Positions 24,556-33,422 of a DNA stretch of 64,000 bases are shown here, piece by piece. The first letter of the stretch is position 1. Each line of letters begins with the position of its first letter. Position numbers and translations under genes: made by a program. Source of the DNA: Planctomycetota bacterium (GTDB taxonomy: Bacteria; Planctomycetota; MHYJ01; JACQXL01); assembly GCA_016235865.1 (NCBI GenBank), contig JACRIK010000021.1, forward strand, positions 177,668 to 241,667, read 5' to 3'. The notes beneath the pieces were generated by a model. The model was not told the origin of the DNA, did no database searches, and saw nothing but the letters and a program-made list of their open reading frames with translations.

Positions 24556-27500
24556 ATGAGAAACAGCGCAATAATAGCGGCCCTATTTCTGGTGGCCTTT
24601 GTCACCACCTTTAACTACGGCGGCTGCGGCTCCAGCAGCGGCGTCAGCGGCTCCAGCGTCCCGGCAGACCGGCCGCCGGTATTAACCTCGCCCGACGATA
24701 AGAATGTCAATGAAAATACCTTGCTGTCATTCACTCTCTCCGCGTCAGACCCGGACGGCGATACGATTGCCTATTCAATGGTCGGAACGCCCACCGGCTC
24801 GGTCTTAAACCCATCCACCGGCGCATTCTCCTGGACCCCGTCCTATACCCAATCCGGCAGTTATCCGGTCACCTTTACCGCAACAGCCAATAGTTTAGCT
24901 GACTCCAAGCCGATTACTATTATAGTAAGCAATGTCAACCGGCCGCCGGTTCTGGCCGCCGTGGGCAATCAGACGGTGAATGAAGCCGTGCTATTAACAT
25001 TTACCGTCTCAGCCGCTGACCCGGATGGCGATACGATTACTTATTCAATGGCTGGCACACCAACCGGCTCAACCCTGAATTCATCTTCTGGCGTATTCTC
25101 CTGGACGCCCGGCTATGCCCAGACCGGCAATTATAATGTCACCTTCCGGGCCGAGGATGTCTCTGGCGCCTTTGACGACGAAACCATCACCATCTCGGTT
25201 GGCGATGTCAACCGACCGCCGGTCCTGGCCGCCATCGGCAACCAGGCCGTAAATGAGGGCACGACATTAACATTTACCGTCTCTGCCACTGACCCGGATG
25301 CGGACACCATGACCTACTCGGCCAGCGGCTTACCATCTGGAGCTGTTTTTACCCCGACTACCGGCGTCTTCTCTTGGACTCCCAACTATACCCAGGCAGG
25401 TATATATAACAGTGTTACCTTCACGGTCACGGACAGCGGCGCTCCCAATCTGGCTGACAGCGAAACCATAACCATCTCGGTAAATAATACGGATAGGCCG
25501 CCGGTATTAACCGCGCCGGGCAATCAGGCCGTAGATGAGAATAGCAATCTGTTATTCACCCTTTCCGCATCAGACCCGGACGGCGATACGATTGCCTATT
25601 CAATGGCTGGAACGCCGACCGGAGCCGCTTTAAATGCCGGCACAGGCGACTTCGCTTGGATGCCTGATTATACTCAAGCAGGTGATTATGTCGTCACCTT
25701 TACGGCCACCTCAAACAGTTTATCCGACTCCAAAGCCATAACCATCCTGGTCAATAATATCAACAGGACTCCTGTCCTGGCCGCCATCGGAAACCAGGCC
25801 GTCAATGAAGGCGCGCTATTAACATTTACCGTCTCTGCTACTGACCCGGATAACGACACCCTGACCTACTCGGCCACCGGCTTACCCGGCGGCGCAACCC
25901 TGAATTCATCTACCGGCGCATTCTCCTGGATGCCCAACTATATCCAGTCCGGTGATTATAATGTAACTTTCCGGGCCACGGATACCGGCGCATTGTTTGA
26001 TGAAGAAGCCATCACTATTACGGTGACTGATGTGCCGGGCGCCGTCACGCTCTTCGTAACCAACAACGGGGGCGGCGCGGTCTCCTCATCCCCGGCCGGC
26101 ATCTCCGGCAACGCCAGCACCAGCGCCGGATTCATCCCGGGCACGGTCGTCACACTGACCGCGGTCGCGGACGCCAATTACGGCTTCATTGGCTGGACCG
26201 GCGCATATACCGGCGCCGGCGACTGCGTTCTCACGATGACCGCGGACACCAGCGTCACCGCCACCTTTACACCCCTTATTGTTGTGTCATTAGTCCCGGC
26301 CCGGACATCGGGCGTCGCGCCCCTGGCCGTCTTCTTTGACGCCTCATCCACCACGGCTGTCGCGACCACCCGTCCGTTCCACGACCTGGAATACCGCTGG
26401 GATTTCGGCGACCCGCTTGGCTCACCGGTCAGCGGCACCACCTGGGCCACCGGCAGTAATCCGGGCGTCAACAGCCGCAATGAAGCCACCGGTCCGGTCG
26501 TGGCGCACGTCTTTGAAAGGCCCGGCACATACACAATCAACCTGACCGCGTTTGACGGCACCAACACCGCGGTCGCCAATACGACTATCACGGTCCAAGA
26601 CCCTGATGTAATCTTTGCCGGCACAAATACTATTTGCATCGGCGCGACAGTCACTCCGACACCGGGAGTTGACGGCTGTCCAGACGGAGCTTTCACAGTT
26701 ATGCAGCCAAACTTTGCCACGGCCATCACCACCTACGCAACCACGGGAAAAAGAGTGCTGTTCAGGAGGGGAGATACGTTCACTTCCACGGCATCTGGTG
26801 CACTAACCAGTAACGGGCCAGGAATCGTGGGGGCGTTTGGCGCTGGTGCGTCGCCCATTGTGCGAATGACGAACAATACTGTGATATTAGCTTTATCCAA
26901 CAGAAGCACCCCGGGCATCGGCGACTGGCGCGTGATGGACCTGGAGTTTGATGGTCTGTCAACGCTTCTTTCAGAAGGGGTCAGGACCCAAGGGGGTATA
27001 AATCAGGTCACTCTCCTGCGATTGAATATGCACGACATACACGATGGCTTTGGGTTTACTGCTACCATATTGGATTCTCAGAATGGCAACGGCTATCCCG
27101 GCCACAAGACGTATGACCAGATTGCCATAGTTGATTCATCTGTTGTGCGCATAGTCGGCACAACCGGCGGGGTTGGATTCGCCGGGTCCGGGAAGCATTT
27201 CGCGATGCTGGGGAATTTTGGAGATGACGCCATATTAGGCGAGCACGTGGTGCGGCTTTTTTACCTGTATAAAGCCGTAGTCAGCAACAACACGCTCAGC
27301 AGGCAGGCGTCGACCAAGGGGGTCATCAAGATGCACGGCCCGACCTGGACACCATCTACGGATTACCATACCGACCCGCCCCCGACAGGGGTAGAAGGCG
27401 AGACGGGCGGATATACCGAATTAGTCGTTCTTTCCGACAACAAATTTGTGGGGATGTCTAACGCTGTCTACACGGTTAATATGGCCGCCCAGGACTCTTA

Positions 27501-28098
27501 CAAAGACGAACGGCTGAGAAATATCATTGTTGAACGCAATTGGTGGCCCAAGCCGATTGATATAACAAATAGCGTTGTCAAGGCACTCGCGGTCGATGCC
27601 GACGAGGTTACTATCCGGAATAATATCTGCGCAATATCTAGTGGTGGTTTTGTCCTGGTGCGCGGCACCCCAGGCAGTCCAACAGACATTATAACACCTC
27701 CTCCGACTAACGTTCGCGTGTATAACAATACCATCTACAGCAATAGACCCACCTCTGTCGGATACTTTATTGCTGTTGATATCAGAGCACCGTCTACGAA
27801 TGTCACCGTGTATAACAATTTGGCCTATGCTCCATACGTTAGAACTGACTCATGGGCTACGAATATGGTTATCGATGCCGGCACAGGCACTATTACAGCG
27901 GCCAACTCTACAAACTTCCAAATAAAAAACACCTTCCCCGGATGGTTCAGCGCCACGCCGGATGTTCCAACGGACTTTATGCTGATGGGTGGCAGTTACG
28001 CCATCGGAGTCGGCGCGTTGGTCCCGGTCTGGTCCGATTTCTTCCGCACGCCCAGGCCGCAGGGCAGTATGGATATGGGCGCCGTCAAAGCGCCGTAA
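24556..28098 (+). CDS. Large secreted surface protein: Ig/cadherin-like repeats, InlB_B/PKD region and beta-helix
   Basis: A 1180-residue exported protein. The N-terminal signal (hydrophobic core, then NYGGCGSSS) may be a lipoprotein signal with Cys near residue 24. Five repeats of about 95 residues follow (residues about 35-495), each with the RPPVLxxxGNQxVNE start and SWTPxYxQxGxY centre of He_PIG/cadherin-like domains. A bacterial repeat (FIGWTGAYTGAGDC) covers about 495-570, and a PKD domain (LEYRWDFGDP) about 575-680. The C-terminal 480 residues look like a right-handed beta-helix (repeated NNTIYSN-type strands), as in carbohydrate-active or adhesive proteins. Expression is probably under the sigma-54 promoter just upstream. 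Enzymatic activity is not shown. Confidence 0.85.
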   Translation: MRNSAIIAALFLVAFVTTFNYGGCGSSSGVSGSSVPADRPPVLTSPDDKNVNENTLLSFTLSASDPDGDTIAYSMVGTPTGSVLNPSTGAFSWTPSYTQSGSYPVTFTATANSLADSKPITIIVSNVNRPPVLAAVGNQTVNEAVLLTFTVSAADPDGDTITYSMAGTPTGSTLNSSSGVFSWTPGYAQTGNYNVTFRAEDVSGAFDDETITISVGDVNRPPVLAAIGNQAVNEGTTLTFTVSATDPDADTMTYSASGLPSGAVFTPTTGVFSWTPNYTQAGIYNSVTFTVTDSGAPNLADSETITISVNNTDRPPVLTAPGNQAVDENSNLLFTLSASDPDGDTIAYSMAGTPTGAALNAGTGDFAWMPDYTQAGDYVVTFTATSNSLSDSKAITILVNNINRTPVLAAIGNQAVNEGALLTFTVSATDPDNDTLTYSATGLPGGATLNSSTGAFSWMPNYIQSGDYNVTFRATDTGALFDEEAITITVTDVPGAVTLFVTNNGGGAVSSSPAGISGNASTSAGFIPGTVVTLTAVADANYGFIGWTGAYTGAGDCVLTMTADTSVTATFTPLIVVSLVPARTSGVAPLAVFFDASSTTAVATTRPFHDLEYRWDFGDPLGSPVSGTTWATGSNPGVNSRNEATGPVVAHVFERPGTYTINLTAFDGTNTAVANTTITVQDPDVIFAGTNTICIGATVTPTPGVDGCPDGAFTVMQPNFATAITTYATTGKRVLFRRGDTFTSTASGALTSNGPGIVGAFGAGASPIVRMTNNTVILALSNRSTPGIGDWRVMDLEFDGLSTLLSEGVRTQGGINQVTLLRLNMHDIHDGFGFTATILDSQNGNGYPGHKTYDQIAIVDSSVVRIVGTTGGVGFAGSGKHFAMLGNFGDDAILGEHVVRLFYLYKAVVSNNTLSRQASTKGVIKMHGPTWTPSTDYHTDPPPTGVEGETGGYTELVVLSDNKFVGMSNAVYTVNMAAQDSYKDERLRNIIVERNWWPKPIDITNSVVKALAVDADEVTIRNNICAISSGGFVLVRGTPGSPTDIITPPPTNVRVYNNTIYSNRPTSVGYFIAVDIRAPSTNVTVYNNLAYAPYVRTDSWATNMVIDAGTGTITAANSTNFQIKNTFPGWFSATPDVPTDFMLMGGSYAIGVGALVPVWSDFFRTPRPQGSMDMGAVKAP

Positions 28099-28103
28099 AT
28101 GTT

Positions 28104-28150
28104 CCCCTCACCCTTCCCTCTCCCCATTGGGGAGAGGATAGGTGAGGGGG
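28104..28150 (+). repeat. CCCCTCACC...GGTGAGGGG palindrome after the surface-protein gene
   Basis: CCCCTCACCC, CTCTCCCC, a short ATT loop, GGGGAGAG and GGTGAGGGG form a long imperfect hairpin starting 6 bases after the stop codon. A close relative lies at 30766-30816, again directly after a stop codon. It may double as a terminator. Confidence 0.75.
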
Positions 28151-28196
28151 TATAAAGTCATTATGCTGATGAATGAAAGGTTAATAGGATATGGAT

Positions 28197-28406
28197 ATGC
28201 TGGAAATTAACTCAGCGGAATTACCCGGCGATATGGCGGTGACGCGTTTTGACGGGGAGCCGAACGGCACGACATTTATAGATTTGGAAAACTTCCGGCA
28301 CGCGAAAGGCGTCAATGCCGCAGTAAAGAAATTTACCAATGATATGAAAAGCGGGACGTCTTTCTCAGAGTGTAAACTTGTCCATTACCTGGGCTCAAAG
28401 ATATAA
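28197..28406 (+). CDS. Small hypothetical protein
   Basis: ATG 28197 has AGGA seven bases upstream; ATG 28191 is the alternative. The 69-residue product (MLEINSAELPGDMAVTRFDG start, KLVHYLGSKI end) is acidic in its first half, lacks a signal or membrane segment and is not recognised. It lies between a palindrome and a 21-nt array in the surface-protein region. Codon use is similar to the neighbours, which favours a real gene. Confidence 0.5.
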   Translation: MLEINSAELPGDMAVTRFDGEPNGTTFIDLENFRHAKGVNAAVKKFTNDMKSGTSFSECKLVHYLGSKI

Positions 28407-28421
28407 GCCCGGTTTGTCGAG

Positions 28422-28680
28422 GGAGGTGAAAACTTCACTGGGGGCTGGGAAAGTTTCACTGAAGGCATTGAAGGTTTTACGAGGGCAGTGATGGTTTCAC
28501 TGAAGGCGGTGAAAACCTTACTGAGGGCGGTGAGAGTTTCACTGAGGGCGTGGAAAACTTTACTGAAGGCGGGGAAAGTTTCACTGAGGGCAGAGTAAGT
28601 TCATTGAGGGCGGTGAAGATTTCATTGAGGGCGGTGAAGATTTCACTGAGGGCGGTGAAAGTTTCACTGAAGGCGGTGTG
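28422..28680 (+). repeat. Degenerate 21-nt tandem array, about 12 units
   Basis: Consensus TGAGGGCGGTGAAAGTTTCAC. Units are 21 bases, with two of 20. One unit equals seven codons; in one frame they read TEGGESF-like, but the array carries stops and does not stay open. It begins about 16 bases after the stop of the small hypothetical gene. Confidence 0.85.
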
Positions 28681-28732
28681 TTATTTATATAACATCTTTA
28701 ATTTTAATAACTTATAGTAAATCCTGATTTCT

Positions 28733-28777
28733 AATCCCTTTCTTTCCCCCTTTGCAAAAGGGGGATTAAGGGGGATT
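28733..28777 (+). repeat. AATCCC...GGGGGATT palindromic repeat (intergenic)
   Basis: Same family as the in-frame copy at 23922: CCCCCTTTGCAAAAGGGGG flanked by AATCCCTTT and AAGGGGGATT. Confidence 0.8.
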
Positions 28778-28815
28778 TAATAGGTTGATACCAAAATCGG
28801 GATAGGAGGTGTAAA

Positions 28816-29478
28816 ATGCCAGGAAGAGATTATATACCGTACTCAGACGCGGAGTTTGACGAGTGGTTGCGCAATTTCAGCGCCAATATCGGCCCGATCG
28901 GCACAACTCTCGGACTGCCGGCGGCCAAGGTTACCGCGGCCGTTAACGCCTATCCGGCCTGGCAGGTCAAATATGTGGCGCACCAGGCCGCCCAGGATGC
29001 CGCTCGGTCCGCGGCCGAGGACAAGGATGCCGGACGCGATACGGCCAAGGATACGGTTCGGGAAGTGGCCGGAATGGCCCAGAAAAGCCGGGACCTGACC
29101 GACGGGCAAAGAGAGACCCTGCGCATCACCGTGTGGGATACGAATCCGACCCCGATTCCGCCGGACTATGTGCTGAATCTGGCGCCGCCTAACCTGATTC
29201 TGGACTGGCATCAGCGCGGGCAGGTCACGGTCCATTTCGGCGTCAACCCGTCCAACGAGAAACTCAACGCCAAACCCAAAGACATTGCGGCGGCCAGAAT
29301 CTCGTATCGGATAGAAAGCGGGCCGTGGACATTCGTGGCCGACGACACCAACAGCCCCTATCTGCATAATCTGGCCATCACCGAGCCACAGAACGTGGAA
29401 TACCGGGCTCAGTGGATTGACAAGAAACAACGCGTCGGTCCTTACAGCGAAACGGCTAAGTGCACGGTATCACCATAG
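28816..29478 (+). CDS. Hypothetical protein with C-terminal FN3/Ig-like domain
   Basis: A 220-residue protein without a signal peptide. The N-terminal 110 residues are helical and alanine/aspartate rich (AHQAAQDAARSAAEDKDAGR), and the C-terminal 110 are beta-rich with a FN3-like end (EYRAQWIDKKQRVGPYSETA). I do not recognise the family. The N-terminal F-x-E/D-W-L-x-N-F pattern is one I associate with conserved hypothetical proteins placed beside repeat proteins. AGGAGG precedes the ATG. It is followed by the decapeptide-repeat gene, which may be functionally paired. Confidence 0.6.
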   Translation: MPGRDYIPYSDAEFDEWLRNFSANIGPIGTTLGLPAAKVTAAVNAYPAWQVKYVAHQAAQDAARSAAEDKDAGRDTAKDTVREVAGMAQKSRDLTDGQRETLRITVWDTNPTPIPPDYVLNLAPPNLILDWHQRGQVTVHFGVNPSNEKLNAKPKDIAAARISYRIESGPWTFVADDTNSPYLHNLAITEPQNVEYRAQWIDKKQRVGPYSETAKCTVSP

Positions 29479-29487
29479 TACGAATTA

Positions 29488-29531
29488 AATCCCCCCAGCC
29501 CCCCTTTTTCAAAGGGGGGTAAAGGGGGATT
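29488..29531 (+). repeat. AATCCCCCC...GGGGGATT palindromic repeat (intergenic)
   Basis: AATCCCCCC, CCCCCCTTTTTCAAAGGGGGG and AAAGGGGGATT; third copy of the family seen at 23922 and 28733. It lies directly upstream of the decapeptide-repeat gene. Confidence 0.8.
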
Positions 29532-29547
29532 TGGAGAGATTATTTTT

Positions 29548-30759
29548 ATGCCATTATTACCTAATGAGGTCAAGACCGAACACATCGCTAACGGCGCAGT
29601 GACCACGCCGAAGATAGGCGATGCCCAGGTGGCTACTGCCAAACTACAGGATGACTGTATTACCACAGTGAAGATAGCCAATGCGTCTGTCACCCGCGAC
29701 AAAATCGGCGAGAAACAGGTCAGTACTTCCCGCTTGAAGGATGCCAGTGTCACCACGCCTAAAATTGCATCTGCGGCTGTAGATAGCAGTAAGCTGGCAG
29801 TAAGCAGCGTCATCACTGAAAAGATTTCCAATGCGTCAGTTACTACGGATAAGATTGCACCTGGCGCGGTAATCAGTAGTAAGTTGGCAACAGATAGCGT
29901 GACTACTGAAAAGATTGTTTTCGGGGCAGTAACCGGTCCCAAAATCGGCCCAGGTGCAGTCACGGCAGAAAAACTGGGCGCTAACGCTGTCACCACCGAG
30001 AAGATTGCCAATGGCGCAATAACCCAGGCCAAGTTATCATTTACCCCGCCTTCAGTAGCAAGGCCTATCACGCCTGCGGTGACAACCGATGAAATTGCCG
30101 ATGCCTCAATAATCGCCCAGAAGATTGCATCCAGCGCAATTACTGCCGCTAAACTTGCGACAAGCGCAGTAGAGACCGCCAAGATTGCCAACAAGGCCGT
30201 GACCGGCGCTAAAATCAAGGATTACGACATCGGCTATACCCAGATTGCATCCAACAGCATCAACCGCGAGAAGATTATCAACGGGGAAGTCATAACCGAT
30301 AAGCTCGCAGACGGCGCGGTGACCGCCGAGAAATTAGCGCCGGGCGTTGGTGGCGGTGATAGATTCGTCTGGGGCGCGGAGGGACAGTCAGGTAATCCCC
30401 GCAGTTCGGCTGATGTGCTTTACTTAACCAGTATTAGCGCGGATATTCCTTACACAACCTTTGACCTTTCGGTCTGGGTTCCGGCTAATGCCAAGGCAGT
30501 GCTCCTGCAACTGGGCATCTTCAATCAGGCGTTTACATCAGGTCGGGCGTTCTTCCGGGTGCGAACTAATGCTGACCAGCGGGATGCGCTCGGCGTCGGG
30601 ATGGCGCCCGGACAGAATTCTATGATGGCCAATAGCGGAATCGTGCCGCTGGTCGTAGGCACCGGGCCGAGGACGATTGAGTACACTCTGGAATCAGTCG
30701 GCGGGCCGTGGATTGCGACTTTTACGATGTGGATTACGGTCGTTGGCTACATTATGTAA
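29548..30759 (+). CDS. Decapeptide-repeat protein, phage-tail-fibre-like
   Basis: A 403-residue protein. Residues about 8-270 consist of roughly 25 copies of a 10-residue repeat, consensus AVTTEKIANG with hydrophobic residues at positions 2 and 7 and K/T at 6. Such A-V-T-x-x-K-I/L repeats are typical of trimeric fibre shafts (phage tail fibres and bacterial appendage tips). The last 130 residues after GGGDRFVWG form a beta-rich head (DLSVWVPANAKAVLLQLG, YTLESVGGPWIATFTMW). There is no signal peptide, so export would need another route. A role as a fibre or appendage tip is an inference. It is followed by a palindrome. Confidence 0.7.
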   Translation: MPLLPNEVKTEHIANGAVTTPKIGDAQVATAKLQDDCITTVKIANASVTRDKIGEKQVSTSRLKDASVTTPKIASAAVDSSKLAVSSVITEKISNASVTTDKIAPGAVISSKLATDSVTTEKIVFGAVTGPKIGPGAVTAEKLGANAVTTEKIANGAITQAKLSFTPPSVARPITPAVTTDEIADASIIAQKIASSAITAAKLATSAVETAKIANKAVTGAKIKDYDIGYTQIASNSINREKIINGEVITDKLADGAVTAEKLAPGVGGGDRFVWGAEGQSGNPRSSADVLYLTSISADIPYTTFDLSVWVPANAKAVLLQLGIFNQAFTSGRAFFRVRTNADQRDALGVGMAPGQNSMMANSGIVPLVVGTGPRTIEYTLESVGGPWIATFTMWITVVGYIM

Positions 30760-30765
30760 TAAAAA

Positions 30766-30816
30766 ACCCCCTCACCCTTTCCCTCTCCCCAGCGGGGAGA
30801 GGATAGGAGAGGGGGA
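30766..30816 (+). repeat. CCCCTCACC...GGAGAGGGGG palindrome
   Basis: Second copy of the element at 28104-28150, beginning six bases after the decapeptide-gene stop. Another hairpin (ATCCCGTC-ATTC-GACGGGAT, about 30841-30860) and GTCCCTACGGGAC follow before acsB. Confidence 0.75.
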
Positions 30817-30911
30817 TTTACTTTTATGTCTACCCAATAATCCCGTCATTCGACGGGATAATAGGCAGTCCCTACGGGACTCCCTTCGGTCGTAACGCCC
30901 GTACGGACTAA

Positions 30912-33122
30912 CTACCCGATAATCGGCGGCATGGCCAGCGCCGGATGCCCGGTTTTCTGCAGGTGCGCAATCACTTCTTCTTCAGTAGTCGCCGTTGTTT
31001 CGTCCGCCATCATTTCCAGCAGTCCCGGCACGCCTTCTTCCGCGGCCCGCTTGTTAATCAGGTCCTTGAGTTCTTCCTTGAGGATTTTGGGCAGCCAGAC
31101 CAGCCGCTTGATGCCGCCTTCGGCCAGGAGGAATTTCTTGCTGACGATATAACGTTTGCCGTGCCCGACAAATCCGGGTATCTGCTGTCCGCCGCCGACC
31201 GTGCCGGCCAGGGTGGAGAACTTCATTCCGGACGGCGTCATCCCGGCGAATTCCCGGCTGACGGTCATTACGCCGTTGGCGCCGGGCAGGACCGCGGCAA
31301 TGCATTCAAAGCATCCGCACGAGGTCATCGGGTCGTTCATAATGCTGTAGGCGCTCATGGCCTGGATGGCCTTGCGCGACGCTTGGGCGATGAATTCGTT
31401 ACAGCCGGTCCATTGTCCGTTGAGCGCGTTAATCACGTCGCCCTTGGGTACCGGCTGGTTCGGCCCGCGCGGATTAATCTCAAACGCCGCTTTGCAGGTG
31501 AACCAGTTATACGAGCCGCATAAGCCGGTCCGCTCCGGTGAGACCACGCAGACGTGGGTCGGCGCGAAACTCTGGCAGAGCAGGCAGGAATAAAATGTGT
31601 CGGTTGATTCGTCGGTCATCGAGCCGACCCGTTCGTCCCGTTTACTATAGACCGCCCGGGCTACATCGCGCATCTTCAAGACGTCCGCTTCCTTGGTGTA
31701 TATCTTGACCTGGACCTTGTCCACGATGGAGGCGAATTCGTTGTGGAACTGGGCGTGGATAATCGTGCCGATGTGGGCCAGTTTAAAACCCTTGGCCTTG
31801 GCTTCCTTGCTGATGCGAATCCAGATAATTTCGCGCTGGCCCATGTGGAATACGCCCTGGGCCTCGTTGATGAAGTTGTGCAAGCGCCGCTCCAGAATCG
31901 GCTCGAAGTCGGCCTGCATCTTGCGGCCGGAAACCTCGGCGACAATGCCGATGGGCAGCATGGTGCCTTCCTTGATGTCGGTTATTTCCGGGCCGATTAT
32001 TTCTATTTTATTGTCGGTAACTTCGTTGGCGTCCTTGGTAGTGACGAATTCAAATGCCGGGGTTTTATTACCGCCCATTTCCACGTAGGTGTCCTCGCCC
32101 CGAATCCGTTCGCCTTCAAATGCCGCACCGTAAGAAACCGGGATGGGTATCTTGGCAATATGGAGTTTTAATCCTCTGACTTCAATGGCTTTGGCAATCA
32201 TCTTATCAGCCGGCACCGGCGAGACTACGTGTTCGTAGGTGCAAACGCCGGTGGGCAGGATTTGCCCAATGTCGGTTTCGGAGATGGCCGGGAATCCGTA
32301 ATTGATAACGCCGGCGGCCTGGGCGTGCTTTTCATCATCCACCTCGCCGAATGCCAGGACGAATGCGAATATGCGGTTTTTGTTGTATTTCAGGATGCGT
32401 TGGTAATCGCCGGGCTTGACGCCGCCGAATGCCAGGGCGGCTCTGGTGGCAAATCCGACCGCGTGGATGGCCGCGGTTGAATCGTTGCCCAGCGGCACTA
32501 ATCGCGTTTCCCAGCCCATCTGGACTCCGGCCTCGCGCAGTTGGCCGGCCATGCTTTTTCCATTATTGCCGGCCGCCAGGAATACATACAGGTTTTTCTC
32601 CTGAAGCTCCCGGGCTATTTTTACGGCGACTTCGGTAGATGGGCAGACGCCGACGCAGGCCGCAAAGCCCGGGGCGCTTCCGTCCACGAATTCCACGCCG
32701 CGTTTTCTCATGATAATATCATCAGCCGCGCCCAGCCAGAAATCGCCTTCTTCCGGGCAGTTCTCGCCGACCACGTAGGGCAGCGGGTCCTGGAGGTATT
32801 TTAATGCCTCAATAATCTCGTCCGCAAAGAGCGTGGCCATCCCGGCGTCAAGGGTGTGGCCCAGATAGGGCACCCAGTGCTTTTCATCCGGCACCGGATG
32901 GAGCAGTTTCTGGGCTTCCTGGAGCAGCTCGGTCAACTGGCCGACCTTGGCGATATTCATTCCCAGTATGCCGTGTGAAATCGGCAGGTAATAGCCGGTG
33001 TTAGGAAATTCCACCTTCTTATCGGCGCCGTGTTTCTTTAATGCTTCGCTGAGTTCTTTCTCGGCCCGGGCGACTAATTTGTGCGCGCCCCGGATAGCTT
33101 TAGTAGCGATTATTTTGGACAT
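30912..33122 (-). CDS. acsB: CO-methylating acetyl-CoA synthase (ACS, beta subunit)
   Basis: A 736-residue protein matching bacterial AcsB in full length. The A-cluster cysteines are visible: CLLCQSFAPTHVC and then GLCGS around residues 511-533, and CGCFEC near 600. Nearby GSYNWFTCKAAFEINPRGPN and the C-terminal GKRYIVSKKFLLAEGG are also typical. In the Wood-Ljungdahl pathway it joins a methyl group from the corrinoid protein, CO from the CODH and CoA to acetyl-CoA in the cytosol. It is last in the cooC-cooS-small protein-acsB order. The corrinoid protein and methyltransferase genes (acsCDE) are not in the window. Confidence 0.97.
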   Translation of the reverse strand: MSKIIATKAIRGAHKLVARAEKELSEALKKHGADKKVEFPNTGYYLPISHGILGMNIAKVGQLTELLQEAQKLLHPVPDEKHWVPYLGHTLDAGMATLFADEIIEALKYLQDPLPYVVGENCPEEGDFWLGAADDIIMRKRGVEFVDGSAPGFAACVGVCPSTEVAVKIARELQEKNLYVFLAAGNNGKSMAGQLREAGVQMGWETRLVPLGNDSTAAIHAVGFATRAALAFGGVKPGDYQRILKYNKNRIFAFVLAFGEVDDEKHAQAAGVINYGFPAISETDIGQILPTGVCTYEHVVSPVPADKMIAKAIEVRGLKLHIAKIPIPVSYGAAFEGERIRGEDTYVEMGGNKTPAFEFVTTKDANEVTDNKIEIIGPEITDIKEGTMLPIGIVAEVSGRKMQADFEPILERRLHNFINEAQGVFHMGQREIIWIRISKEAKAKGFKLAHIGTIIHAQFHNEFASIVDKVQVKIYTKEADVLKMRDVARAVYSKRDERVGSMTDESTDTFYSCLLCQSFAPTHVCVVSPERTGLCGSYNWFTCKAAFEINPRGPNQPVPKGDVINALNGQWTGCNEFIAQASRKAIQAMSAYSIMNDPMTSCGCFECIAAVLPGANGVMTVSREFAGMTPSGMKFSTLAGTVGGGQQIPGFVGHGKRYIVSKKFLLAEGGIKRLVWLPKILKEELKDLINKRAAEEGVPGLLEMMADETTATTEEEVIAHLQKTGHPALAMPPIIG

Positions 33123-33141
33123 AAATTAAACTCCTTCTAAA

Positions 33142-33417
33142 TTATTTAGTGAGTGCAATAATCAGTATATACACGATTAAGAGAAGTGTCCATATCCAAG
33201 CAATAACAGTTCCTATAATAGCCAATGTTTTTCTTGGGAATGGTTCTCTGTTTATCAGGAGAAAAATAAGCCCGTAGATAGCAACTATTGGAGCCCCACA
33301 ACCAAGTAAACCGCCTATAAAAATTGTCCATGTATTTTTTAGTTGTCTATCTCTTCTTAAAACATTAGCCATGGCCTGTTCCATGACTTCTTTTTGTTGA
33401 TTATTTTCTTCTATCAT
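33142..33417 (-). CDS. Small two-helix membrane protein inside the CODH/ACS operon
   Basis: A 91-residue protein: a charged N-terminus (MIEENNQQKEVMEQAM), then two hydrophobic helices (about residues 30-52 and 65-88) split by a basic loop NREPFPRKT. It lies 5 bases after the cooS stop and 19 bases before acsB, so it must be co-transcribed with both. I recognise no family. Its place suggests a role near CODH/ACS, for instance membrane tethering, but it may be an unrelated insertion; its codons are more AT-rich than those of its neighbours. Confidence 0.7.
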   Translation of the reverse strand: MIEENNQQKEVMEQAMANVLRRDRQLKNTWTIFIGGLLGCGAPIVAIYGLIFLLINREPFPRKTLAIIGTVIAWIWTLLLIVYILIIALTK

Positions 33418-33422
33418 ATCTT

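Larger units (their letters stand above)
28407..28815 (+). other. Gene-free spacer dominated by a 21-nt array
   Basis: Contains the 21-nt array (28422-28680), about 50 bases of AT-rich sequence and the AATCCC...GGGGGATT repeat (28733-28777). AGGAGG at 28804-28809 serves the next gene. Confidence 0.7.

Noticed and set aside
28422..28680. Coding heptapeptide-repeat gene
   Set aside because: All frames contain stops and two units are 20 bases long, which breaks the frame.
31693..32171. Plus-strand open frames opposite acsB and cooS
   Set aside because: Antisense shadows of GC-biased third positions; the minus-strand genes are unambiguous.
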